Shown in pieces: positions 34,764 through 45,649 of a stretch of DNA of 64,000 bases (the stretch's first letter is position 1; the number at the start of each line of letters is the position of its first letter). This DNA comes from Coptis chinensis (lineage: Eukaryota; Streptophyta; Magnoliopsida; Ranunculales; Ranunculaceae). The stretch lies in contig CM027384.1 in NCBI GenBank assembly GCA_015680905.1, positions 80,323,501-80,387,500 on the forward strand, read 5' to 3'. Under the pieces are notes generated by a model, which saw only the letters and a list, made by a program, of their open reading frames with translations, had not been told where the DNA came from and ran no database searches. The translations under genes were made by a program, and so were the position numbers.

Positions 34764-36165
34764 TGTTGTATATGAATAAAGAAAACAATGAAGAGACAAA
34801 GACATCAGTAATAGGGAACAACCAAGGCGCGGATTAGGCTGTCTTTAAGGAAAGATTTTGCCCCTTCCAGTGGTGCAAAAAGGCAGCAGTGGCGTCTTTT
34901 CACAGGATACAATGGTGTACAACAATTTGACTTGCACTAGAACAAACTACTCTCTATAACAACATTATAACTCTCTCTAGCGGCTACAGTAAGAAGAGAA
35001 GAGAAGAAGAATAGGCTGGGGTTTGCGAGTCGGGTGTTGTATCAGTGAGATACTTTACATAGTTGAGTACATCTAGGTCTGAGAACACCCTTTCTCTCCA
35101 TCGCTTGAAGTGTGAACCGTTGAAAGATTCAATCTTTGACACATTGGGTAAGTTGCGAGAATTCAGTAGAGGTGCAACATCTCTCATAGTTAAAGTAACC
35201 TCCATGACTCCAGAATTGGTTTCTTTGTTCGGCGTGTCTGTTGGTGTAGACATCTCGATTCTTTCCTTAAGATTGTTGTATATGAATAAAGAAAACAATG
35301 AAGAGACAAGGACAAAGAAGAATGGGAACAACCAAGGCACGATTTAGCTGTCCCTTAAGGAAAGATTTCGCCTTCTTCCAGGGTGTAAAGGAAAAGAAGA
35401 TGGTGTCTTCCTCACAGGATACAATGGTATACAGCAGTTTGACTTGCACTAGAACAAACTACTCTCTAGAACAACAATATAACTCTCTCTGGCGGCTACA
35501 GTAAGAAGAGAAGAGAAGAAGAATAGGCTAGGGGTTTGCGAGTTATGTTTCTCTAGATATGTAAATTGCTGTCTCTGGGATTGGTTTAACGAGTTCGGTT
35601 GAATTGAAAATCCTCTATGGAGGCACAGTCCTGTTTATATAGAGGTTTGGTCGGTCACAGCAGTCGGTCTCCTAAACAGATAAGGAAGAGAGACCAACTC
35701 ATAATAGAACACCGAAACTTGCTAAGGCGCAGATTAGGCTGTCCTTAAGGAAATATTTTGCCCTTTCCAGTGGTGCAGAAAGGCAGCAGTGGCGTCTTCC
35801 TCACAGGATACAATGATGTACATCAGTTTGACTTGCACTAGAACAAACTACTCTCTAGAATAGTAATATAACTCTTTGGCTCTGAAAAAAAAAGAAGAAG
35901 AAGAATAGGATGGGGTTTGTGAGTCAGTCTTCAGATCGGTGAGATACTTTGCATAGTTGAGTACATCTAGGGTTGAGAACACCCTTTCTCTATCGCTTGA
36001 AGTGTGAACCATTAAAGGATTCAATCTTTGACACATTAGATAAGTTGCGAGCATTCAGTAGAGATGCAGCATCTCTCATAGTCGAAGTAACCTCCATGAC
36101 TCCAGAATTGGTTTCGTTGTTCGGCGTGTCTGCTGGTGTAGACATCTCGATTCTTTCCTTAAAAT
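34764..36165 (-). repeat. Rearranged leader: repeated partial LTR + gag-start cassettes
   Basis: Between the 5' LTR and the gag that leads into pol there are extra gag starts with ATG at 36145 and 35253, each truncated near codon 75-80. They are joined to partial LTR ends (34764-35030, 35274-35720, 35721-35924). The LTR-to-gag junction (GGGGTTTGCGAGT joined to ...ATCAGTGAGATACTTT) occurs near 35030 and in similar form near 35924. This points to repeated template switching or unequal recombination between LTR and gag start. Confidence 0.8.
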
Positions 36166-36917
36166 TGTTGTATACGAATAAAGGAAACAATGAAGAGGCA
36201 AGGACAGCAGTAACAGGGAACAACCAAGGCACGGATTAGGCTGTCCTTAAGGAAAGATTTCTCCCGCCCCTTCTAGTGGTGCAAAAAGGCAGCAGTGACG
36301 TCTTTCTCATAGGATACAATGGTGTACAGCAATTTGACTTGCACTAGAACAAACTACTCTCTAGAACAAACTACTCTCTAGAACAGCAATATAACTCTCT
36401 CTGGCGGCTACAGTAAGAAGAAAATAGAAGAAGAATAGGCTGGGGTTTGCGAGTTCTGTTTCTCTGGATGTGTAAGTTGCTTTCTCTGAAATTGGTTTAA
36501 CGAGTTCTGTTGAATTGAAAATCCTCTATGGACGCACAGTCCTGTCTATATAGAGGTTTGGTCAGTCACAGCCGTTGGTCTCCTAAACAGATAAAGAAGA
36601 GAGACCAACTTATAATAGAACACCGAAACTTGCAAAAGCAAAAACAAGTTTAGGCAATTGATCAATCCACTAGTATGCCCAAGCCCGACCCCAACCTGGC
36701 TCGGTGCGCGCGTGAGTCCTCCCTCCTAACACAAAAGCATTTGTACCTTAAGGGCATGCTCTTATGGTAGAAGAATTCCTCATATACTTCATTTGCTAGT
36801 AGTGGATAACTAATGTGGGACTATCTTCTATGCACTAAAGTGGAGAGAACACTTTTTGTTCATCTCCTCCACTTTGTACACGCACTAGTATTTAGAAATA
36901 CAATAGAGATTCCAACA
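36166..36917 (-). repeat. 5' LTR of the copia element
   Basis: 752 bp, TG...CA, ends as in the 3' LTR. The minus-strand TATA-like CTCTATATAGAC is near 36545. The gag ATG follows only about 20 bp after the LTR, and no standard tRNA-Met primer site is obvious in between. Confidence 0.9.
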
Positions 36918-36966
36918 AAGACTTGACTTGTTGTATTTCAAATTTTGCGTGCAAATTAAAGCTGCT

Positions 36967-38683
36967 TTATGCCCATAGAGCAAGTACAGACATAGAAGCA
37001 GAACCAAGAACTAAGGCTATGTAGCATCCCTTATTCAACGAGGGTTGTGAGCTCATCAATTTGTTGTGGAAGAAATCAACCGCTATAAGATCAACAAGCG
37101 CCATGTAAATAAGAATCCCAGAAGACAATGAACCCAACAACCCTTCCATTATTAAGGCATTCGGACTGCTATCGTCGTAGCCAGTTACAGAGAATACGAT
37201 CATTCCAAAGATGATCCCAATGGGAGTGGTCACTGAAAACATGAAGCACATATATGCTATTGTCCCCAAGTTGAAACCAGCCTGTTGTCAATAACAATAA
37301 AAATGTATTAGGTGAAGGAACACACTGATTATCAATTTGTAACCTCTAGTTTATAATCACTCTACTACTTAATTGTATCACTGCACTCCTCGTATTTCTA
37401 TTTGACCATTTCATTCAAATTGCAGTAATGCACTACTAAGAAATAGCAAATGGTATTTTAGCCTTAATATCTCTGGTTTTGGTTGTGCAACCACATCATC
37501 CTATTGTTGACATTTGAACCAGTTTAAAGGAAATATTTGTGGGTGAAAATGAAATCCATCTGTAGTATACAAGAACTGGGTATGGTCTTTTGTAATTGGA
37601 CAATAAATGGAATGTGAAAATGAAAACATTTTGTACATAAACTGTAGAAATTAAATAACAAATTGGATTAGAGCCCCTCATCCCCATACCTGAAAAGGCA
37701 AGGGTAGGGTCTTGGCATAGAAATGCTGACAAATTGAACAAAATATGAACACTATCACGGTATCACCATAATATATTTGTTGACATTTTCCAACAAATCA
37801 ATAATGTATATTGGAAATTCAGGGGCTCGCTATATCATAGGATTCATAGCATACTGGTAATTTGGGCCTTGACGAAAGTAAGGTTCCAAATGTATACAGT
37901 CTATAGGTACTAATGTACCATTTTCCCACACTCCCCCAGCCATTAGAATTGAAACACAGACGCACTCACACTGACTGACTGTCGGATAACTAGTTTAGCA
38001 ATTAGCAGTATTATAGCATGTTGTTGTCATACCTGAGCAATACAACCACCAAGACCCATTCCTTCAAAAATTTGGTGAAAAGCCAGAGCAACAACCAGTG
38101 GTCTAATGGTACACTGATTTTGAGACATTCCAAGCGTAACCCCAATAATCACAGAATGAAAAATAATCCCTATTTCCAAAACTTGTGACACCAACTTTTG
38201 CTTCATCATAATCAAATCCTCAACCGATTTACCATCATCGCAACTCACCTCCACACTCACTTCCACCGACTTCTTATCCAACTCATCCAGAGTTCCAACC
38301 GGTGTATAGTGACTCGTCTTTTTATGTTCGACGTGGGAAGTTGCCGTAACGTCAACTAGCAAAGCTAATAAAGCACCAACCATTGAACCCAAACCCGTAA
38401 ATGGGAAATCTTTCCACGGGTGAAATGATGCTACTTGGCAATCAGACAAAGCATCAAATGCATCAGGGAGTACGTGAACGAATGAAGTAGCTAGAATTAC
38501 ACCAGCTGCAAAGCACTTAATCACTAGTGTAACTTTTTCAAAAGTTGGTTTCCCTTGAAACTTTCTTGCAAGCATAACTGGTGAAGAAATACCGATCACA
38601 CTTGTTATGAAGATTACTAAGATGGAGATAAGTTTGAGATGAGTCGCGGCTTGGCTGTTTCGGCATGTTGATTCTTGAGTCAA
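36967..38683 (-). CDS. ZIP-family metal (Zn/Fe) transporter, two exons
   Basis: ZIP proteins carry Zn2+, Fe2+ and related metals across membranes into the cytosol. Exon 1 (38683-38033) joins exon 2 (37281-36967) in phase 0 across a 751 bp intron (CTCAG|GTATGA...GACAACAG|GCTGG). About 321 residues give eight predicted membrane helices: three in the N-half ([51 protein letters not shown]), a short His-bearing loop ([10 protein letters not shown]), the ZIP signature helices with [13 protein letters not shown] and [15 protein letters not shown], and three more in exon 2. The conserved H and E of helices IV and V are intact. Odd point: the frame is open upstream (SIILIFPTLTSFV..., a plausible signal peptide) to a TAG but contains no ATG. 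The limit 38683 is therefore nominal; a start codon lost by mutation, an upstream exon or a non-AUG start are all possible. A copia element sits about 45 bp past the stop. Confidence 0.85.
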
Positions 38684-39317
38684 ATTGGTGACACAATGTG
38701 TCGTGGTTACAAACGAAGTCAGAGTGGGGAAAATAAGAATGATTGAAGAATAATTTGTGTACGAGTTTTCAAATCTTTGATGAACTTGTTGGTTACTTCT
38801 TCTACTTTTCTAGTGAATACAAGTCTTAGACGATACTTTCAACTTTTGGGGCCTCAATGGTTTACGTATTGGAAATATGTCTCCTACCACACTAATGGTC
38901 TTCCCAATCACAAGTTGGATTAGTGTGATATGTGTCGCTTAGCATTAAAATTGAGCTCAAGACCTAACTTGGTCACTGAATATGTTTTTTTTATTTAATA
39001 TATTTGCTTACTCCAGTTTCTGCCTGATGAGTGGATTGTGGATGTGGATGAGATCACCTCTAGAGCCATATGTCTCGAAACAGCGTGATGTCTACTGTTG
39101 GTCTGTTATTTTGATAATCTGCTGCTTGCTATATTTTGATATCTCTGGTTCAATTGTAAACGAATTCATGGAAAACGCTTAGTTTCTACCGTTTTTTGCA
39201 AGGCAATACCGCCCATTATTGCACATTTAGACATACATTTTATTTATTTTTGCGGTTTTTTTGCCACTTGTCTCCTTCTCTATATTAACAATCTCTGGAA
39301 TGGTGCTTTAATAAATA
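38684..39317. other. Upstream region of the ZIP gene
   Basis: 38684-38790 is the in-frame N-terminal extension without an ATG. Beyond it no further exon is obvious. The rest is AT-rich, with a fortuitous open frame at 38982-39182. Confidence 0.4.
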
Positions 39318-39533
39318 GGGTTAACTAGTATTATTCCCCACTAGATGAGCCAATTAGGATTTCTCCCTTACTAGATGGGAAAATTATGGTCTCCCTCTTA
39401 AGTACACACAAAAAAAAATCAATTTGGGTTGACCGTGTTTTTTTTGTGTGTATTTGGGAGAGACTCTAATTTCCCATCTAGTGGGGGGAAATCCAAATTG
39501 GCTCATTTAGTAGGGGGTAATATTCGTTAACCC
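39318..39533. mobile_element. Fold-back MITE, ~216 bp (TSD TA)
   Basis: Nearly the whole element is an inverted repeat: GGGTTAACTAGTATTA...GATGAGCCAATTAGGATTTC on the left pairs with the right end (reversed GGGTTAACGAATATTACCCCC...AAATGAGCCAATTTGGATTTC). The target duplication is TA (39316-39317, 39534-39535), fitting the Tc1/mariner class. Confidence 0.75.
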
Positions 39534-39639
39534 TAATATATAAAAAAGATGAAGTTTACTGAGACAACTAATTTAGGCATGACTAAGCATTTTCTTCAAA
39601 CACAAGTATATATTCGTTAACTCTGCACTAGGGGTGGGC

Positions 39640-40284
39640 AATGGGCTGTGCCTAAACATTTAAAGCCCTTCAGATATTAAGACTGGGCTAGCCCGTCTTA
39701 AAGCCAGCATAGGGCCGGGTCATAAGTCTAATTCTCAAGCCTTTATCCTACCATAAGCCCTCTTTAAAGGTTTTAAGGTCGGGCCTATATATTTGCATCT
39801 TTTTACTACATCAGTTTTAAAATTCATTTATATTATTACAAAAAATTTACAAAGATTTGCAAACTCAAAGTCCCACCACTTTGAAATTGGAATAACAACC
39901 AATCTAGTAATAATCTCTGATATATAAGTTCAACAATTTAAAATGCGCATCCACAATCTAATGAACTGAAGTACATAGAGGCTCATACATGTATTTCAAA
40001 ATTACAGTTAAAATGCACAAGACACATTTTGGGAAGGAGTTTTCACTGACATCAATATGTTTTTTCTTGTACGCAAACCCCACCAAAATTACATTTAGCA
40101 TTGAAAAACTCAAAGACAAATAAGAGTTTAGAATGAGTTTTACTGACGTCAACTTATTTTTCATTAGGCTAGTGCCTAGTGCTCATTATTCTTCTTGGCA
40201 ACTAGGTTAGATAGGGAGTTGTGAGATAGAAACAATTAGGTTTACAAGTTTTTATGATATTAGACAAGTTATTAGAAGTACCCA
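39640..40284. other. Truncated hAT-like end and unassigned AT-rich sequence
   Basis: CACTAGGGGTGGGCAATGGGC near 39627-39645 followed by GGGCTAGCCCG and AGGGCCGGGT resembles the ends of hAT-type MITEs such as that at 48360. No matching right end was found. The rest shows no gene. Confidence 0.35.
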
Positions 40285-40342
40285 TACAGACACGAGCTTC
40301 TAGCTCAATTAGTTGTGTACCCCTCTCCTCGTGGGAAAGGTT

Positions 40343-40510
40343 CACTACACCATAATAGGATATTTGCAACACGCACCTTTTTTGCTTTGCAACGTTTATT
40401 TACCGTTAGTAAATTGCCAACGCTAAATAAGCGTTGGCAATGTTGTAAAGCGTTGGTTTATTTGAGTGAATTTCCGGAATTAATTGCTAACGCTTAAAAA
40501 GCATTGGAGA
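40343..40510. repeat. Left subterminal repeats of the CACTA element
   Basis: Copies of the hexamer-type motif AACGCTWAAWAAGCGTTGG and its halves occur at about 40388, 40413-40440, 40452 and 40488-40505. They correspond to transposase-binding repeats in other CACTA elements. Confidence 0.75.
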
Positions 40511-40957
40511 AGTGTTACAAATCCAAAAAACCAAAACAACTTCGAAATTTCAAAGATAGGGAAACAAAAAAGAAATCGCCGTCGGTATGTCAAAATAGAA
40601 AATCTCTCATTCTCTCTCACAGCCACTGGGTTAGGTTAGGGTTTTTTTTATCTTTACTGGTGAAGAAAAAGGAGATGTGCCTAGAATAACGCTCGAAGAT
40701 GCTACTGATTTAATTGAGAAAGGGACGATAGCCGTGAAAGCTCGTAATTAATCTGAGACTTCCGATTGTTCCAGCCTTATGTTGAAATCAGGTTAGGTAT
40801 TTGAAATTTCCCTTTCTTATTTTCTTTCTCTTACTTCGACTAATCTCGCGTGTTTATATATATATAGAAGGGTCGGGTCGAAGAGAAAGGACACACACCT
40901 CTCTCTCTGTTTGAAGTTTTGAAGGTGGAATCACTCAAAGAACTGATTTTTTTAACA

Positions 40958-41381
40958 ATGGGTGCTTCAGTGGAAATGCCTAAAATCAATAGTTGGTGTG
41001 AAAAACCGAAAAAGATGACCAAGTAAGCTGGAAAAAAAAAAAACTCTCATTTTGTTTCATTTCTTCTTGTTTTTGTTTGTTTCTTGAGTTTTAAGGTTTG
41101 GATATTTTGTTTTGTGAAGGAGAAGGTTAGTGGTAATAAGAACAAGAAGTGGAAACTATGGAGAAGCTCATCGGGGAGATTTGAGTCTGAGTGGTGGAAA
41201 AGGTTTTCAAAAGGAAGTCATCATAGAGCCGCTTCGAGACTTCGAGTGTTCTTCAATTGTCGATGCTTTTAATCTTTGTTGTTGCTACTATAGTTGCGGC
41301 TCCACCTAAAAATTTCAGGGGTTGTGAGGCAAGAATGGGGAACGCTATCCGGATTCAAACCGCTTTTCGTGGGTTTCCGTA
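40958..41381 (+). pseudogene. Captured IQD (IQ67-domain) gene fragment
   Basis: IQD proteins are plant calmodulin-binding, microtubule-associated factors. ATG 40958 opens MGAS and a K/P-rich start. An intron-like gap ends at TTTTGTGAAG (about 41120). Coding resumes as GNKNKKWKLWRSSSG, SKGSHHRAAS, then (after a shift) a VAAPPKNFR-like linker and the IQ67 start VVRQEW...AIRIQTAFRGF. It stops exactly where the conserved phase-0 intron of the IQ67 domain begins (CC|GTAATC). One-base shifts at about 41240 and 41343 disable it. Retained introns indicate capture from genomic DNA. Confidence 0.8.
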
Positions 41382-42131
41382 ATCGAGTTTCTCTTGTTTT
41401 AATGTTTTGTTATGTTTTTAGTTTGAATTGCTTAAGCTTGTTTTTTAGATTGATGGATGGTTAGATTATGATGGAATGTGTGTTGTTGAGGTACATCGAT
41501 CTCAATTTACTGTTAGTGTTGACGTGTTGTTGGTTTCTGTTACGAAGTGTTCACTTATTGGGGAAAGAGTTGAAACTACAGAGAATTTGAAGAATAGTTG
41601 GTATTTGTTCTAATTTTCAGCTCATTGATGTTCATGCAATTGAGTTTTTCTCTTTAGTTGATTAGTTGGTCATGTTGTTTGTCGTGGAGGAGTCTTGCCA
41701 TGTACCAAAGATTTGTAGAATTCTATGGTTGCCATTCTTGATTTTACATAGTTAAACCCTCGTTAAGCCATGTTCCTCTTGTCACTTGAATTGCCTTGGT
41801 AGATATCACATGTAATATAAATTTCATCCATCTTGTCAAAGTGGGGAAATGGGTCCCTAAGCCACATTATATCGCATCCCGCAATGGCAAACAGTAATTA
41901 TACTTCAAATGAAGATAGATCTGAATTAAGGTGTACCAGCGGCGTAGTGGCGTGTATCCTCTTATTTGGGTCAGTATTATGAGTGACAAAAACCGAATTT
42001 GATTCGTCTTTGGTCTAGTCTATCGATGGCTCGATTATGAAGAAATGCGAAGTTTATGCGTTCGGATGAAAACGTAAGACTGAATTGAAAAAAACAAATC
42101 CATACCCGTGAAAACAAAGTTGTAGCCCGGT

Positions 42132-42490
42132 TCAAGAACTACTGCGCCAAAAGTCGATCCTCCTCCACATGAGCTTCAGATAGTCCTCAGACATGAACCG
42201 CTTATCTTTGGAAAAATCAACACCAGGAGTTGTGAGATAGAAACAGTGTGGATGTACGGACTTGCATCTAAAAAACGTGGTTGGGTCCATGGCTACAATA
42301 ACTAGGTGGTTCAGGAGTCTGGATGTCCCTTCACCTATGCAAAAACTCTCAAGAAAGAGGTCAAGCATGGACCTTGGTTCTGCCCATGCTTTATTCAGGG
42401 TGGTTAGAACTTAGAATGATTGTTCTATCATCCATGGATGCATTCTTTAACACCCTCCCTAGCTCCTCTCGTTCAAGTCGCCGCAAATGC
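42132..42490 (-). pseudogene. Captured nucleotide-diphospho-sugar transferase fragment
   Basis: Minus-strand sequence reads LRRLEREELGRVLKNAS...RTIIL, then after a one-base shift TTLNKAWAEPRSMLDLFLESF, GEGTSRLLNHLVIVAMD and VHPHCFYLTTPGVDFSKDK, ending SEDYLKLMWRRIDF. This is the N-terminal part of the plant family with the nucleotide-diphospho-sugar transferase domain (Golgi glycosyltransferase type). It stops before the DxD-containing region. Its orientation is opposite to the other captured pieces. Confidence 0.8.
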
Positions 42491-42780
42491 AACACATTAT
42501 TTTTGTTCTGTACACAAACATATTTGATTCAAGCAAAGGAAAGAAAATGATTGAGCGCCACAGATTTACAAACTAAATGAACATCATTGGCTTGATCCGT
42601 TAATTAATTAATTCTCCTCTGTTTTCTGCTTTGTGCACTTATACCGAAGCGAGTAAAGGCGGGTTATCGCTTTATACCTCCATGATGGTATAAGAGAGAG
42701 TTGTTATGATATCCACTACAACTATTCTTTAATTTCTATATTCTTTCTTTGATGAAATAACTAAGTTTTCGACGTTATGC

Positions 42781-44192
42781 AGTTCAAAGCCTACCGAAAT
42801 GATATTATCGGTATCGATTTGGGTACCACCAATTAGGTGTGTTTACGTCATGGAAGGGAAGGTATGAGACTTGTCAATTCTCCGAGTTTACTTAGTTAAG
42901 GTTGTTTCTTATTTGTTCTTGTCATGTATGCGACCGCAAAGGTGATTGAAAATTCGGAAGGTGCTCGAACCACTCCATTAGTGGTAGCCTTCAACCAAAA
43001 GGGGAACTTCGTTGGCACTCCCCGCCGTCGATCTGTAACAAACCCCACAAACACAGTCTACGGGACTAAGTGTCCGATTGGCGAAGGTTTGATGATCCAC
43101 GAGACACAAAAAGAAATGAAAATGGTTCCATACAAGATAGTAAAGGCTCCAAATGGAGATGCTTGGGTTGAGGCCAATGGACAACAGTATTCACCAAGTC
43201 AGATTGGAGCTTTTGTTTTGACAAAGATGAAGGAAACTGCATAGGCTTATTTGGGGAAGTCGGTTTCCAAAGCCCGTAATTACAGTTCCAAAGATACTTT
43301 AATGACGCCAGAGGCAAAGCGACTAAAGGCGGGAAGGATTGCAGGATTAAATGTAGAGAGAATTATCAATGAGCCCATCAAGCGGTCGCACTTTCCTATG
43401 GAGTAAATAACAAGGAGGGCCTTATAGCTGTCTTTGATCTTGGTGGTGGTAGTTTTGATGTTTCCATATTGGAAATCTCCAATGGTGTGTTTGAGGTATG
43501 GGTTCTAAGTCGTTATCTTTTCTAGGAATTGTTTTATGCTTGATTTTAAGTTGAGTCTCACAAAATTTCTTCTCATTCAGGTTAAATCAACAAATGGTGA
43601 TACTTTTTTGGGTGGGGAGGACTTTGATAATACCTTCATGGAATATTTGGTGAATGAGTTTAAGAAAGCCGAAGTCTATTGATCTCGGACAAGTTGGCCC
43701 CTCCAGAGGCTCAGAAGCGGTGAGAAAACTAAGATAGAACTCTCATCCACTTCACGGTGAGATCAACACGCCTTTCATCACTGCTGATGCATCGGGTGCA
43801 AAACATTTGAATATCACACTAACTAGGTCAAAGTTTGAGACTTTGGTTAGCAACTTGATTGAGAGGACTAGAAACCCATGTCGAGCTGCTTGAAAGATGC
43901 CGGTATTACTACCAAGGAGGTGGGTGAGGTACTTCTTGTAGAAGGGATGGCGAGAGTTCCCAAAGTTCAAGAAGTTGTCGCAGAGATATTTGGGAAGGCT
44001 CCAAGCAAGGGAGTGAATCCGATGAAGTTGTTGCTATGGGTCTTTTGCAATACAAGGTGGCATACTTCGTGGAGATGTCAAGGAGCTTCTTCTCTTGGAT
44101 GTCGCGACCTCTATCCCTAGGTCTTGAGACTCGGGTGGTATCTTCACAAAGTTGATCAACAGGAACACTACAATTCCCACTAAGAAAAGTCG
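42781..44192 (+). pseudogene. Captured mitochondrial HSP70 gene fragment
   Basis: The region keeps the nucleotide-binding domain of mtHSP70 in exon-intron form. Landmarks in order: DIIGIDLGTTN, then [20 protein letters not shown] (exon from 42942), [34 protein letters not shown], a shifted [16 protein letters not shown]-like segment, [20 protein letters not shown], an intron (43496-43580), [58 protein letters not shown] and finally LINRNTTIPTKKS at the next splice site. A stop in the phosphate loop (TTN-stop), several frameshifts and the missing substrate-binding domain make it a pseudogene. Similarity to the mitochondrial rather than cytosolic form is clear. Confidence 0.92.
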
Positions 44193-44475
44193 GGTAAGCT
44201 CATTTGTCTTCCGGTTTTGGTTACCGAAGTTGAGTTTTACATGTGCTTTTAGCTACATGTCTATTCTTATTTTGTTTTTGTTTTTTTTTTGTCTGTCCGA
44301 AGCATCATATGTACATGAAATTGAATATATACATGTTTAGCATTGTTCTTTTTTAAAGTTTGTGTTACACTTAACTAGCACATGTTATGCTAGAATCAGT
44401 TCGAAAAGGTTAATCGTGTACATGTTATGCTAGATTGTAGTCAATGGTGTGTAGACATTAATTAATGGTTTTAGG

Positions 44476-44943
44476 GGTCAGAAAGAGAATTTTTTCCCGA
44501 CATAGAAGAAGACTTAAATGCGTCAAACATGGATGTGATACCTTCTACAACTATCATTAAGCAATTGGCAACAGGAATTGAGTAAGTGTTTCTCCCCCTT
44601 TAGACATCAAGTCATGTGTCCGTTTAATTATATGTAGGAGATTTTGTATTGTGTCTTATTGTATGTCTCCGTGTAAAGTATACTATCTTTGCCTTGGTAT
44701 TGATCTCTATCAAGAAAAGAAAAGAGGGTGTCTCTAAGATCTGCTGATTCTCGTAAGTTAATAGTTTCATTTTTTCCGTTTCGTTTGTTTGACAGATCCG
44801 CAAAGTCTAATTCAATGAAAGATCTCCGGCATCATCTAGAAATTCTTCACTGTCACAAAGAGAGGGAGGGGTTAAGTTTTTCTGCAGTGAAATCTCTAGT
44901 GCTTCATTGAGAAGGAGGATAAGTCAACATCCGACTTTTCGTG
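44476..44943 (+). pseudogene. Further captured coding-like fragment, family not recognised
   Basis: Two exon-like blocks: 44476-44581 (REFFPDIEEDLNASNMDVIP, donor GAATTGA|GTAAGT) and about 44796-44943 after a TTTGACAG acceptor (SAKSNSMKDL, then in a shifted frame SSRNSSLSQREGGVKFF and ISQHPTFRDDDELRY-stop). This resembles the C-terminus of an ordinary plant protein. I cannot name it. Confidence 0.4.
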
Positions 44944-45426
44944 ATGATGATGAGCTCCGCTATTAAACCAGATCTTTATTTGATCCCCGTAAGCATAATG
45001 TAATGTAAGCATAAACCAGTCTTTCTAGCTAGTTGTAAGCATAATGTAATGTACTTTTTGCTTGGAAAATTGAAGTACTTGGTGTTTACAAGTGATTTGT
45101 ATTGTATTTTTAAGCTTAGTAGTCGCAAGTGCCATCCTTGGTAGTCACAAGTGTTTTTAATTTTTCTTTGCATTGTTATTTTCTAATGGCTATTCATTGT
45201 ATTGATAATCCAGTCGGAGAGTGCACAAGGAGATGCTACTGCTAGAGCGATGGGTTGAGGGCGTGGAAGGGGAATGCGAAGGCGTTGAGCTTTTTCGGTT
45301 TGAAGATGTCAAGGACTTCTTAGAGTGAAGGGAAGATTTTGAAAGCAAAGGGTGATTTGTTTAGGTGGGAAGTTTGCTTTCTCTGGTCCTTAATTTTGTT
45401 TGCTCAGGTTTGGAGTGGGTTTGTAG

Positions 45427-45427
<1 letters not shown>

Positions 45428-45499
<72 letters not shown>
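45428..45499. repeat. (TA)n microsatellite
   Basis: About 70 bp of uninterrupted TA dinucleotides within the CACTA element. Confidence 0.9.
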
Positions 45500-45502
<3 letters not shown>

Positions 45503-45649
45503 CTAAACCATTCTTGTATTCATTGGTTATTGTAGGTTTAATGGGTCTCGTTACCAAATATGAGAAATTATTATTTTTTATTAGCAACCCATCGAAGCGG
45601 TTTATAACCGTTACAAATGAATTTTAAATTATTTTTTTTAAATTAACTA

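Larger units (their letters stand above)
29399..36917 (-). mobile_element. Ty1/copia retrotransposon, structurally complete ends (TSD AAGAC)
   Basis: On the minus strand the element starts TGTTGGAATCTCTATTG at 36917 and ends CGTATACAACA at 29399. AAGAC flanks it on both sides (29394-29398 and 36918-36922). LTRs are 36166-36917 and 29399-30174. The order gag, protease region, integrase, RT, RNase H is that of Ty1/copia. The internal region has several stops, so it is not autonomous now. The leader carries extra rearranged copies of LTR end plus gag start. Its right border lies only about 45 bp downstream of the ZIP gene stop codon. Confidence 0.95.

Noticed and set aside
40660-40770. Frame GEEKGDVPRITLEDATDLIEKG as another captured gene in the CACTA element
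   Set aside because: It looks protein-like but is short, bordered by stops and not assignable to any family I know.
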